A stretch of 64,000 bases of DNA. Origin: Dyadobacter fermentans (GTDB lineage Bacteria; Bacteroidota; Bacteroidia; Cytophagales; Spirosomataceae). The notes below the pieces were generated by a model, which saw only the letters and a list, made by a program, of their open reading frames with translations, was not told the origin of the DNA and did no database searches. Below are positions 24,653 through 33,480 of this stretch, in pieces. The position numbers and the translations under genes are program-made. Each line of letters begins with the position of its first letter. Positions within the stretch are counted from its first letter, which is position 1. The DNA is taken from assembly GCF_019924045.1 (NCBI RefSeq), contig NZ_JAHXBN010000001.1, positions 186,001 through 250,000 of the forward strand, given 5' to 3'.

Positions 24653-25222
24653 TTAATGCCCCACCTGGTCGAGTGCGGTGCGTTGCAATGTGCCTTTTTT
24701 GAACTCTCCGGGCGTCATGCCGGTCACTTTTTTGAACTGGTTGCTCAAATGCGCCGTGCTGCTGTAAGAAAGCCGCCAAGCTATTTCGCTCAATGTGAGT
24801 TCATTGTAGGAAAGCCATTCCTTTACTTTCTCCACTTTCTGGGCAATGACGTATTGCTCGATCGTCTGACCGGTTTCGGAAGAAAACAAGTTGCTCAGGT
24901 ACGAATATTCATAGCCGATTTTTTCCGACAGATAATCCGAAAAATTCATCTGTGCGGGCTTGTTGCCTTTCAGGTTCTGCACCTCGTCGATCACGAGCGT
25001 TTTGATGTGCTCCACCAGCGCCAGACGACGGTCATCGAGTAATTCGAACCCGTTGGATTCCAGGACAGCCTTCACCTCCTGCAATTTATCGGCATCCACT
25101 TCCGCAACCGTATCAACCTCGCCGAGTTCTACAAATTTCAGATCAATTCCCAATCCCTTCAATTCCTCCCGCACTACCCGCTTGCAGCGGTCACACACCA
25201 TATTTTTGATATATAATTTCAT
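24653..25222 (-). CDS. AraC-family regulator with N-terminal HMA-like metal domain
   Basis: A 189-residue fusion. Residues 1-65 form an HMA-like ferredoxin fold with metal site NMVCDRCKR (C10, C13). Residues about 85-185 carry a single AraC-type double helix-turn-helix (YEYSYLSNLFSSETGQTIEQ, LSEIAWRLSYSSTAHLSNQF). The layout implies a one-component metal sensor that needs no cupin domain. It sits inside the copper operon, so it is the likely regulator. The form recurs in Bacteroidota but I know of little functional work on it. Confidence 0.9.
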   Translation of the reverse strand: MKLYIKNMVCDRCKRVVREELKGLGIDLKFVELGEVDTVAEVDADKLQEVKAVLESNGFELLDDRRLALVEHIKTLVIDEVQNLKGNKPAQMNFSDYLSEKIGYEYSYLSNLFSSETGQTIEQYVIAQKVEKVKEWLSYNELTLSEIAWRLSYSSTAHLSNQFKKVTGMTPGEFKKGTLQRTALDQVGH

Positions 25223-25306
25223 AATCGATTCAATTTAGCCTAAATCCTTCGTCCCATTCTTCCTTCCTCCCTTTCCTCCTTTTGTCTCAACAGGGGATGC
25301 CCCAAA

Positions 25307-27532
25307 TTATCGAACAATCTTATAACGCATTCCGGCGTAAATCATTCGCCCTACTACCGGCCCCCAGGCCATTCCCGCATCGAAATGCTGTCCGAATGGC
25401 TCACTAGCACCCATGATCGGGTCTTTCTGACGGAAATTAGCCAGGTTTTCGCCGCCGAGGTATATATCCCATTTTGGGAAAGTGCGCGTTATCTGGGCGT
25501 TCAGGTTGTAAAACGATGGTGCCCAGGTTGATGTCAGGTCCGTCGGAACGTGGTGGTCCGGAACGTGGCCCATGTAAGGAAGCCGTTTTTTGCCGTTCCA
25601 TTGTACCGTGGCGTCGAACTTCCATTTGTCGTATGGTAGGGCGTACCCTGCATTGAAAAGTACCCTGTCGCGGCTCACCATCATTCTTGGTTGCAAAGTG
25701 TTTTCGTCGTACACATTACGGATGGTCTGTTTCACGTCGAAGAGCCGGTATGCGAGTTTCAGTTCGAGCCGTTTAACGGGCGTCAGGTTCGCTTCGGCCT
25801 GGAAGCTGTTGGCGTAGGCCTTTCCTTCGAGGTTGTAAAAGCGAATGTAGCGAGGATCTTCCATATCTGCCACGAGTTGGTTTTCGAAATCGGTCCGGTA
25901 GAAATCCATAATGAAATTCCCGCCCATTTCGCCGATCTTAAACTCTTGGGTAACGCTGGCTCCATAGTTCCACGACACTTCGGGGCGGATGGCTTCGCGG
26001 AAAATTACATTGCGCGAGCTCACCAGGTTTCCATAATATTCCGCCAGCGGGTTTGAGACCCGGAACCCGCGGCCTGCGGATGCGCGCAGCGTGGTCTGGT
26101 CGGTAAGGTTGTATTTCAAATGCAGGCGCGGCGTCCATTGTGTGCCGTAAAGATTGTGGAAATCCACACGTCCGCCGGCTACCATCACAAATTTATCGAG
26201 GTGATTATAGGTGTATTCAAAGAATGCGCCTGGTACTGACTCATTTCGTTTCAGGCGGATATCCTTGTTAACCTCATCATAATTATCGAGCATATAGCTG
26301 AGCCCGGTCTTATAGGAGTGATTGGTGTTGCCGATAATCGATTGGTAAATCAGGTTTCCGTACAGCGTTTTCTGTGTCCCATCATAGTTATTCAAGCCAA
26401 AATAGGATTTCGAATCATGTACCGATGCATTCAGGATCAAGCCCAGACCTTTGTAGGGCCGGTCGGGAAACAACCGGGCAATCTTGGAGAAGAACTCATA
26501 GCGGTTCACTTTGGCACCGAAACCGTAAGCTTGGGTAGTACCTTTCATTTCGCGTTCGAAGTTTTTCTGGCCACCCAGGCGGTCTTCATAAAGTGCTTTT
26601 ACCCCAAATTGGGCCATTAATTTCTCGCCCTGGTACTTCCAGCGGTTCACAGCATTGTATTGGGTGTAAAGCGGCAGGTCGAGGAAGCCGTCGCCATTTT
26701 TGTCGACGCGGTTGCGCAGTGTGCTTCCATGCGTAAGGAGTCCTGTGCTCCACTTTTTGTTCAACTGGTGTGCGACGTTGAGGTTCACCTCCCCGCGGCC
26801 GAAGTTGTTGACGTAGGTATTCAGATATAGTTTTTCCTGTGTATCCGGTTTTTGAAGCTCGACATTGATCTGCCCGGTCATCGATTCATAACCGTTCACG
26901 ACCGAGCCGGCACCTTTGCCGACATCGATCGACTGGATCCACGTTCCGGGAACGAAATTGAGCCCGAATGTGGATGCCAATCCGCGGATGGAAGGAATAT
27001 TCTCGACATTGGTCTGAATGTAAGTACCATTCAGCCCGAGCATCTGGATCTGTTTGGAGCCCGTCACCGCATCGCTGTATGAGACCGAAACAGATGCATT
27101 GGTTTCAAAACTCTCGGAAAGGTTACAGCACGCTGCCTTGGCCAATGCCCGGGTTGTGATGATTTCGGTTTGGTGTGTAGAAAGCCTGTCGATGGCTGTG
27201 TTTCCGGCCCTGACTACCACTTCGTCGAGCGTCTGATCGTTTTGCAGTACAACCTGCAAGTCGCTTTCCTGGCCAATTTTGATGGTATCGTTCCGAAAAC
27301 CGACGAAGCTCACGACCAGCAGGGCCGATTGCGCCGACCGCGGAATACTGAACCGGCCGTTTTCGTCGGTGGCCGTAGCCTGTGTGGTACCCGACCAGTA
27401 CACATTGGCACCGGTGATGGGTTTCAGGTTTTTAGTTTGCGGTTCCTGCTCGTTGACCGACCCGGTTATACGTTGCGCATAAATGGAGGAAGATATCAGT
27501 AAAAGTAATCCTCCCAGAAGGTATTTGTTCAT
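25307..27532 (-). CDS. TonB-dependent receptor of the copper island
   Basis: A 741-residue outer-membrane receptor with signal peptide (1-19, ending IYAQ), carboxypeptidase-like domain (RITGSVNEQEP ... FVGFRND), plug (about 105-230) and barrel. The plug holds KAACCNLSESFETN, a Cys-Cys motif typical of receptors next to metal genes in Bacteroidota. The C-terminus is VGRMIYAGMRYKIVR. Neighbours (HYC_CC_PP protein, CopZ-like chaperone, HMA-AraC) indicate a role in copper or other metal passage, direction unknown. Confidence 0.9.
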   Translation of the reverse strand: MNKYLLGGLLLLISSSIYAQRITGSVNEQEPQTKNLKPITGANVYWSGTTQATATDENGRFSIPRSAQSALLVVSFVGFRNDTIKIGQESDLQVVLQNDQTLDEVVVRAGNTAIDRLSTHQTEIITTRALAKAACCNLSESFETNASVSVSYSDAVTGSKQIQMLGLNGTYIQTNVENIPSIRGLASTFGLNFVPGTWIQSIDVGKGAGSVVNGYESMTGQINVELQKPDTQEKLYLNTYVNNFGRGEVNLNVAHQLNKKWSTGLLTHGSTLRNRVDKNGDGFLDLPLYTQYNAVNRWKYQGEKLMAQFGVKALYEDRLGGQKNFEREMKGTTQAYGFGAKVNRYEFFSKIARLFPDRPYKGLGLILNASVHDSKSYFGLNNYDGTQKTLYGNLIYQSIIGNTNHSYKTGLSYMLDNYDEVNKDIRLKRNESVPGAFFEYTYNHLDKFVMVAGGRVDFHNLYGTQWTPRLHLKYNLTDQTTLRASAGRGFRVSNPLAEYYGNLVSSRNVIFREAIRPEVSWNYGASVTQEFKIGEMGGNFIMDFYRTDFENQLVADMEDPRYIRFYNLEGKAYANSFQAEANLTPVKRLELKLAYRLFDVKQTIRNVYDENTLQPRMMVSRDRVLFNAGYALPYDKWKFDATVQWNGKKRLPYMGHVPDHHVPTDLTSTWAPSFYNLNAQITRTFPKWDIYLGGENLANFRQKDPIMGASEPFGQHFDAGMAWGPVVGRMIYAGMRYKIVR

Positions 27533-27625
27533 GATTACATGGATTCATTGGAATAAAAGACTCATTGCCAGAACCGTCGGCAAGAATGCGGCGGTTTTGC
27601 ATTAAACGGCTGTTATTCAATGATA

Positions 27626-28090
27626 TCAAATCAGGAACGATTGGATAAATGCGAGCATACTTCTCCCATGGAGGCGGGAGGTGAAGGATATGTCGGGGGA
27701 AAAGAAGGGGGCAGGGAGTGTCCACTCGGCCTGGATGAACTGGTAACGCGTAACCGACCAGGTAACACCTGCTGCTACCGATTTGAGTAGTTTCGCGAGT
27801 AATTGCGAATCAACCGAAGCAACTTCCAGTTTTTCGAGCTTCTTACTTTCCTTGCAGCAGGCTGCTTTTTCGAAAAATGTACCCTTAGCCATTTTTAATG
27901 CCGCGCGTTTGGCACAGCAGGAAGAAGCGACTTTGGGCTTGGAGGAACTCTCTTTTGACTTGCCTATGAGCTGCACCGACTTACCCCCCATCACTGCGCA
28001 TTGGCGCTCTGTCAGCACAAACCCCGTGCTGCTCAGCAGGACCAGGAAGGCCATCAGGATGGTGATCGATTGATGCAGTTTGTTTTTCAT
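27626..28090 (-). CDS. HYC_CC_PP family small exported protein
   Basis: A 154-residue protein with an N-terminal membrane/signal segment (ITILMAFLVLLSSTGFVLT), then RQC, SSCC and ACC cysteine motifs and a late proline (WTLPAPFF). That order matches the HYC_CC_PP family, though the first motif is degenerate (RQC for HYC). These proteins are found next to TonB receptors and copper genes in Bacteroidota; their job is not established. It lies between the CopZ-like gene and the TonB receptor. Confidence 0.75.
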   Translation of the reverse strand: MKNKLHQSITILMAFLVLLSSTGFVLTERQCAVMGGKSVQLIGKSKESSSKPKVASSCCAKRAALKMAKGTFFEKAACCKESKKLEKLEVASVDSQLLAKLLKSVAAGVTWSVTRYQFIQAEWTLPAPFFSPDISFTSRLHGRSMLAFIQSFLI

Positions 28091-28162
28091 TTGAATACAG
28101 GCAAAGGTTTCAGGCTATTGAATTGGCCCGAAATTCAGATTCCGGGCCAAAAATACTAATTA

Positions 28163-28372
28163 TCAGGCGATTTCTTCGGCTACGTACCCAGCCTTTTTAA
28201 TCAACTCCTGAATTTCTTCCGGAGAATGGCTCGTTTCGACTTTCAGCACACGGTCCGGATTTTCCAGATCGACCGCCCAGGTTTCAACATTTTCGTCTCC
28301 ATTCAGGAAGGGTGTAACAGCAGCGATACATCCGCCGCATTTGATATTGGTTTTGAATTGCAAGGTTTCCAT
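28163..28372 (-). CDS. Cytoplasmic HMA-domain metallochaperone (CopZ-like)
   Basis: A 69-residue single-domain HMA protein without a signal peptide. The metal site is TNIKCGGCIAAV (CxxC), followed by strand ENPDRVLKVE and helix SPEEIQELIKKAG. It presumably delivers Cu(I) to the CopA ATPase encoded at 29576-31804 or buffers it. It is the first gene of the leftward metal operon. Confidence 0.88.
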   Translation of the reverse strand: METLQFKTNIKCGGCIAAVTPFLNGDENVETWAVDLENPDRVLKVETSHSPEEIQELIKKAGYVAEEIA

Positions 28373-28392
28373 GGTTATTAAAATCTCCCGTT

Positions 28393-28444
28393 TCCCGCGG
28401 GACAGGTTATGTGTTAAATTGTTTTACAAATATCGGCAGTGCCG
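28393..28444. promoter_or_regulatory. Two short palindromes upstream of the copZ-like gene
   Basis: TCCCGCGGGA (28393-28402) and CGGCAGTGCCG (28434-28444) lie 21-72 bp before the start of the leftward metal operon. Either could be an operator for the metal regulator. Both are short and chance is not excluded. Confidence 0.35.
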
Positions 28445-28573
28445 GTTTGGGGTTTGTTACAGAATTGTGGGGAGGTGTTACAGAGTTTTTGGGTTAAGTT
28501 AGGAGAGTTCTACAAGCTGTTACCAAACCTGTGGGATAGCGTATAAATGGTGAAACTTTAAACAAAACACCGT

Positions 28574-29557
28574 ATGACCGCAACTACCCCAGCACCGCAT
28601 GGTGAAATTCTGCTCTATCAATCAGAGGAAGGACAATTGGCCATTCAGGTACAACTTCAAAATGAAACGGTCTGGCTTACACAGATGCAAATGGCCGAGC
28701 TGTTTGGAAAGGAAAGGTCGGTTATTTCAAAGCATATTTCCAATGTGTTCAGGGAGGGAGAACTTGACGAAAACACAAATGTGCAAAAAATGCACAATTG
28801 GGATTCCATCAAACCAACCGCGTTTTACAGCCTGGATACGATCATTTCAGTAGGGTATCGCGTCAAGTCGACGCACGGTACCAAGTTCCGGATTTGGGCT
28901 AACCGGATTTTGAAAGACTACCTGATCAAAGGGTTCGCTACGCAGGAAAAGTTGAAGCTGGGTCAGCTGGAAAATCTGAAAAAGACAGTTGCCCTGCTCG
29001 CGAATGTCATTCACAACAAGGAACTGACGGCTGGTGAAGCGACCGGGCTCATTCAGGTGGTTACGGATTATGCCTATGCACTTGATATACTTGACAAATA
29101 CGATCAGCAGGCATTAGGAATTGAAAGTGTATCGGAAAAGCAGCTTTATGTAATCACTTATGAGGAGGCTATTTCGGCCATCCAGGGCTTGCGGAGCAAA
29201 TTCGAAAGCCACAGGTTTTTCGGAAATGAAAAGGATGATTCTTTCAAAAGTTCGATCATTACAATCTACCAGACATTTGATGGCGTGGAACTGTATCCGA
29301 GCATCGAAGAGAAGGCCGCGCATTTACTCTATTTTATCATCAAAAACCACTCATTTACGGATGGTAATAAGAGAATTGCAGCCCTGATTTTTGTGTGGTT
29401 TCTGGAACGAAACAATGTCCTCTACAAGCCGGACGGGTCGAAGCGGCTGGCGGATAATGCATTGGTGGCGCTTACGCTGATGATCGCTGAAAGCAGCCCG
29501 ACAGAGAAAGATATGATGGTAAAAGTGGTGGTAAGCCTGATCAATCAAAACAACTAG
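28574..29557 (+). CDS. RhuM-like protein fused to a Fic/DOC domain
   Basis: A 327-residue fusion. Residues 8-125 are a RhuM-type domain (TVWLTQMQMAELFGKERSVI, AFYSLDTIISVGYRVKSTHG). Residues about 185-325 are a Fic/DOC domain with the complete motif H259-SFTDGNK-R267. Fic enzymes transfer AMP or phosphate to proteins, and DOC-type members act as toxins. No antitoxin gene is next to it, though the RhuM part may itself be regulatory. It is oriented against both flanking copper operons and interrupts the island, so it may be a later insertion. Confidence 0.9.
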   Translation: MTATTPAPHGEILLYQSEEGQLAIQVQLQNETVWLTQMQMAELFGKERSVISKHISNVFREGELDENTNVQKMHNWDSIKPTAFYSLDTIISVGYRVKSTHGTKFRIWANRILKDYLIKGFATQEKLKLGQLENLKKTVALLANVIHNKELTAGEATGLIQVVTDYAYALDILDKYDQQALGIESVSEKQLYVITYEEAISAIQGLRSKFESHRFFGNEKDDSFKSSIITIYQTFDGVELYPSIEEKAAHLLYFIIKNHSFTDGNKRIAALIFVWFLERNNVLYKPDGSKRLADNALVALTLMIAESSPTEKDMMVKVVVSLINQNN

Positions 29558-29575
29558 CCTCACCACCACAAAACT

Positions 29576-31804
29576 TTACAACCGCGCTCCTTTTAATCTC
29601 AAACTATTCATCACCACCGAAACCGAGCTCAGGGCCATGGCGCCGCCGGCGATCATCGGATCGAGGAGGAAGCCATTAATAGGGTAGAGGACACCGGCGG
29701 CAATGGGAATACCTATCACATTGTAAATAAATGCCCAGAAGAGGTTTTGTTTGATCGTAACCACGGTCTTGTGGGATAGCCGCAAGGCTTTGGGCAATGC
29801 CAGCAGGTCCGAGGTAATAAGCGTCATTTTGGCTACGTCCATGGCAATGTCGGAACCTTTACCCATGGCTACGCTCACGTCCGCCTGCGCGAGGGCTTGG
29901 GAGTCGTTGATGCCGTCACCGACCATCGCGACGGTTTTGCCTTGCGCTTGCAACTTTTTGACAAACTGCATTTTATCGTCCGGCTTTACTTCCGCCTGGT
30001 AGCTGTCAATCCCGACTTGTGCCGCTACGGCCGCGGCGGTCTGCGTATTGTCGCCTGTAAGCATATGCACTTCAATGCCCTGAGCGTGCAGTTTTTCGAC
30101 GGCTTCGCGCGAGGTCGGTTTCAATTGGTCGGCGATGGCGACGAGCCCGGCATGTCGCCCGTCGACCGCGATTCCGATTACGGTTTTGGCTTGCGCTGTG
30201 AGGACTTCATAGGTAGGTTGAAGCTCGGAGGCAATGCGGACCTGCTCTTTTTCGAGAAATTTCAACGTGCCGATGACGTATTCGTGACCGCCTGCGGTGC
30301 CGCGTATTCCGCTGCCGGTCAGGGACTGGAAGTCAGAAACCTCCGTTTTTGAGTCGTTTTCAATGTATTGTACGATTGCTTGTGCGAGCGGGTGCTCGGA
30401 ACGTGCTTCGAGGGCTTTCACGGCTGCGAGGTGTGTGTAGGGGGCGTCAAGTGAGCCTACCCAATGCCAATCCGTTACCTGGGGGCGGCCCTCGGTGAGT
30501 GTACCTGTTTTATCAAGGATCACGGCATCCACTTTGTATGCTTTTTCCAGGCTTTCGGCATCACGGATCAGGATATTGTTTTCGGCACCTTTGCCAACTC
30601 CTACCATCATAGCCGTAGGTGTTGCCAGGCCGAGCGCACATGGGCAAGCTATAACCAGCACAGAGACCGCCGTGAGCATGGCTTGGGTAATGGCATTCTC
30701 GCCTCCCAACACCATCCACACAATGAAGGTAAGGATCGCAATACCGATCACGACTGGTACGAACACCCCGGCAATGCGATCGGCCAGGCGCTGCACGGGG
30801 GCTTTGCTGCCTTGAGCTGCCTGGACGGTTTTGATAATCTGTGCCAGGACCGTTTGTTTGCCCACTTTTTCGGCAATGAATGTGAAGCTGCCGGTTTGGT
30901 TGATTGTTCCCGCAAAGACGTTGTCGCCGGGTTTCTTTTCCGCCGGGATCGGTTCGCCGGTCATCAGGCTCTCGTCGACGAACGAGCTGCCGCTGAAAAC
31001 TTTACCGTCTACCGGGATTTTTTCACCCGACCGGATAATAATTTCGTCGCCCCGGATTACCTCGCGAGCCGGTATTTCAATTTCGGCGCCGTCGCGGTAC
31101 ACCCTCACAGTCTTAGGCTGCAAGCCGATCAGCTTCTTCAATGCATCGGAAGTATTCGACTTGGCGCGCTCTTCCATGAGCTTACCCAGCAAAATGAAGA
31201 AGATAATGACCGCAGCTGCTTCAAAATACACGTGCGGATGCAGACCGCGAGCATGCCAGAACGCAGGAAAGAATGTATTGAATGTGCTGAAAAGAAATGC
31301 AACGCCGGTACTGAGTGCGACCAGCGTGTCCATATTGGCCTTGCCGTGCTGCGCCTGTTTCCACGCATTCGCGAAGAAATCCCGCCCGAAAAGGAATAGG
31401 ACGGGGATCGTCAGGGTCAGCATGATGTAGTTGGCATATTCCCAATCCATGAGGAACATACCCAGCACTACCACTGGCGCAGTGAGTACGCCGGTATAAA
31501 TGGCCTTGTTTTTCAGTTTTTGGTAATGCTCGTGCTGAATTTTCTCCTGCTCGGCGATCGCGTCTTCCTCATTTTCCTCGATAATGAGTCCATAGCCGAT
31601 GCTTTGCAGCACCTTGTCCATATCGGGTAGGTCGACGAGGTCGGGATCGTAGGATACCGATACCGACTGATTGGCATAATTCACCGCGGCATTTGTGATC
31701 CCTTTAGTGTGGCCCAGCATGGACTCCACGCTCACTGCACATGCCGCACACGACATGCCAGTGACCGGGAGTGTCACTTTTTTTATATCTGTTGTCGTTT
31801 CCAT
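29576..31804 (-). CDS. copA: Copper-translocating P1B-type ATPase
   Basis: 742 residues. One N-terminal HMA domain (TGMSCAAC, C19/C22) is followed by eight membrane helices, the TGE loop (282-284), the metal-transport CPC (387-389), phosphorylation site D431 in [13 protein letters not shown] and the hinge [15 protein letters not shown] with a GMSCAAC domain indicates Cu(I)/Ag(I) export from the cytoplasm. It is transcribed separately from the metal operon, from a promoter region holding a 7-bp inverted repeat. Confidence 0.95.
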   Translation of the reverse strand: METTTDIKKVTLPVTGMSCAACAVSVESMLGHTKGITNAAVNYANQSVSVSYDPDLVDLPDMDKVLQSIGYGLIIEENEEDAIAEQEKIQHEHYQKLKNKAIYTGVLTAPVVVLGMFLMDWEYANYIMLTLTIPVLFLFGRDFFANAWKQAQHGKANMDTLVALSTGVAFLFSTFNTFFPAFWHARGLHPHVYFEAAAVIIFFILLGKLMEERAKSNTSDALKKLIGLQPKTVRVYRDGAEIEIPAREVIRGDEIIIRSGEKIPVDGKVFSGSSFVDESLMTGEPIPAEKKPGDNVFAGTINQTGSFTFIAEKVGKQTVLAQIIKTVQAAQGSKAPVQRLADRIAGVFVPVVIGIAILTFIVWMVLGGENAITQAMLTAVSVLVIACPCALGLATPTAMMVGVGKGAENNILIRDAESLEKAYKVDAVILDKTGTLTEGRPQVTDWHWVGSLDAPYTHLAAVKALEARSEHPLAQAIVQYIENDSKTEVSDFQSLTGSGIRGTAGGHEYVIGTLKFLEKEQVRIASELQPTYEVLTAQAKTVIGIAVDGRHAGLVAIADQLKPTSREAVEKLHAQGIEVHMLTGDNTQTAAAVAAQVGIDSYQAEVKPDDKMQFVKKLQAQGKTVAMVGDGINDSQALAQADVSVAMGKGSDIAMDVAKMTLITSDLLALPKALRLSHKTVVTIKQNLFWAFIYNVIGIPIAAGVLYPINGFLLDPMIAGGAMALSSVSVVMNSLRLKGARL

Positions 31805-31824
31805 AGTCTTTCAGAATTGGTATA

Positions 31825-31856
31825 CAAAAATAAAATCCAATGCTGTCGGCAGCATT
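31825..31856 (-). promoter_or_regulatory. Candidate copA promoter/operator
   Basis: AATGCTG-TCGG-CAGCATT (31839-31856) is a perfect 7-bp inverted repeat with a 4-nt centre. On the minus strand TATTTTTG (complement of 31825-31832) matches the Bacteroidota -7 box and lies just downstream of it. The palindrome would therefore sit between the -33 and -7 elements, where MerR-type or repressor proteins bind. The -33 box is not clear. Confidence 0.45.
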
Positions 31857-31900
31857 ACACAATTCTGGCTGTGGTTTGCAAGATTCGCGGAAACGGGCCG

Positions 31901-32239
31901 CTATGCCAGCCGTGTTCCGTTCGGGACAGGGAAATCGGGGCTTGTGAGGATCACCTCGCCATCGGGCAGTACGTAGCCTGTGGTGAGTACTTCGGAACGG
32001 AAGTCGGCGATTTGTTTCGGTGGAAAATTAACCACGCAAAGCACCTGTTTGCCCAGTAGGTGCTCTTTGGTATATCGTTTTGTGATCTGGGCGGAGCTCG
32101 GTTTAATGCCGATTTCCGGGCCGAGGTCGATCAGAAGCTTGAATGCGGGCTTTCTCGCTTTCGGGAAATCGTCGACCTGAATGATCGTTCCGGCGCGCAG
32201 GTCGACCTGCTCAAATTCCTGCCAGGTAATCGTGCTCAT
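31901..32239 (-). CDS. csaA: tRNA-binding/chaperone protein CsaA
   Basis: 112 residues from the ATG at 32239 (MSTITWQEF). A single OB-fold tRNA-binding domain like the C-terminal domain of bacterial methionyl-tRNA synthetase: FEQVDLRAGTIIQVDDFPKA, SSAQITKRYTKEHLLGKQVL and FPPKQIADFRSEVLTTGYV. CsaA has protein-export chaperone activity in Bacillus. The length is normal. It is monocistronic and divergent from the lactonase gene. Confidence 0.9.
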   Translation of the reverse strand: MSTITWQEFEQVDLRAGTIIQVDDFPKARKPAFKLLIDLGPEIGIKPSSAQITKRYTKEHLLGKQVLCVVNFPPKQIADFRSEVLTTGYVLPDGEVILTSPDFPVPNGTRLA

Positions 32240-32345
32240 GGGTTTCTGGTTTGATTTTAATGACACTTATCCGGCAAAGTAACATTAAAAAAGCCTTTTG
32301 GCACCCTTTCCCAAGCATTGAAGGGATTCATTTAAAACTCATACG

Positions 32346-33449
32346 ATGAAAAAACTGCTGTTATCCGTTATGCTACTCTCGGCGGGCCTCAAAGCCTTCG
32401 CACAGGACAGAAATATTACTTTTTATGTAGGTACGCAGGATAAGGGGGCGAATTCTTCGATTACCCGCTGCGAGTTGAACCTCGCCTCCGGCCAGATTAC
32501 GCTCATCGATACCATCAATAAGTCCGTCGCGCCGGGTTATGTAGCCATTTCACCCAACAAGCGGAACCTTTACGCGATCGGGTCGGACAACAAGGTGTCG
32601 GCCTATGCCATCGAGGCCGACCGCAAGTTAACATTTTTGAACAGCCAGCCTTCGGAAGGAACGGGGCCCTGCCATGTATCGGTGCATCCGGCAGGTAAGA
32701 TGGCCTTTGTTTCAAACTATGGCGGTGGAAGTTTTTCGGCCTATAACGTAGGCGAAGGTGGAAAACTGAGTGCGCCCGTTTATAAAGAGCAATATACCGG
32801 CACGGGCCCCAACGCCAAGCGCCAGGAAAAGGCACATGCGCATTTCGCGACTGCGAGCCCGGACGGCAATTATGTGTATGTGACCGATTTGGGGAGCGAC
32901 AAAGTGATGAATTACAGCGTCGACGCTAATGCCGGAAAGCTTACGCCGAATGCAGCACAGCCGTTTTTCTCGGGAAAGCCCGGTGCCGGGCCGCGCCATT
33001 TGGTCATTCACCCTTCGGGCAAACGATTGTTCCTGCTCAACGAACTCGACGCTACCGTAACGGCCTGCTCGATCGATAAAAAAGGGGTGATTACGGCCAT
33101 CAAAACTTATCCTACGATTCCCGCGGATTATTCAGGGCCTGCGAATACGAGTGCCGCCGTGCATTTGCACCCAAACGGAAAGTTTGTTTATGTTTCCAAT
33201 CGTGGACATAATTCGATCACCGCATTCAAGATACTGGGCAATGGCGAGCTGGAAATGGTGGACCAACAAACCAAGTCCATCGCTACACCACGCGATTTCA
33301 ATATCGATCCTACGGGCAAATACCTGATCGTGGCCAATCAGGGATCGGACAACCTCGTAGTGTATGACGTAGATGCAGCAACGGGCAAATTCACGTTCAA
33401 GCACGAAAGCATTGCCGTGAAGTTGCCCATTTGCGTGGCATTCCTATAA
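32346..33449 (+). CDS. Lactonase family protein (6-phosphogluconolactonase-like beta-propeller), secreted
   Basis: 367 residues with a signal peptide (1-20, ending AFAQ) and a seven-bladed propeller built of repeats such as GPCHVSVHPAGKMAFVSNYG, GPRHLVIHPSGKRLFLLNEL and TPRDFNIDPTGKYLIVANQG. These match the Lactonase (YbhE/Pgl) family. The signal peptide places it outside the cytoplasm, so it probably acts on another lactone rather than in the pentose phosphate pathway. It stands alone. Confidence 0.9.
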   Translation: MKKLLLSVMLLSAGLKAFAQDRNITFYVGTQDKGANSSITRCELNLASGQITLIDTINKSVAPGYVAISPNKRNLYAIGSDNKVSAYAIEADRKLTFLNSQPSEGTGPCHVSVHPAGKMAFVSNYGGGSFSAYNVGEGGKLSAPVYKEQYTGTGPNAKRQEKAHAHFATASPDGNYVYVTDLGSDKVMNYSVDANAGKLTPNAAQPFFSGKPGAGPRHLVIHPSGKRLFLLNELDATVTACSIDKKGVITAIKTYPTIPADYSGPANTSAAVHLHPNGKFVYVSNRGHNSITAFKILGNGELEMVDQQTKSIATPRDFNIDPTGKYLIVANQGSDNLVVYDVDAATGKFTFKHESIAVKLPICVAFL

Positions 33450-33480
33450 TTGATTTTAAAATCGCAGCTCAACGAAATGG

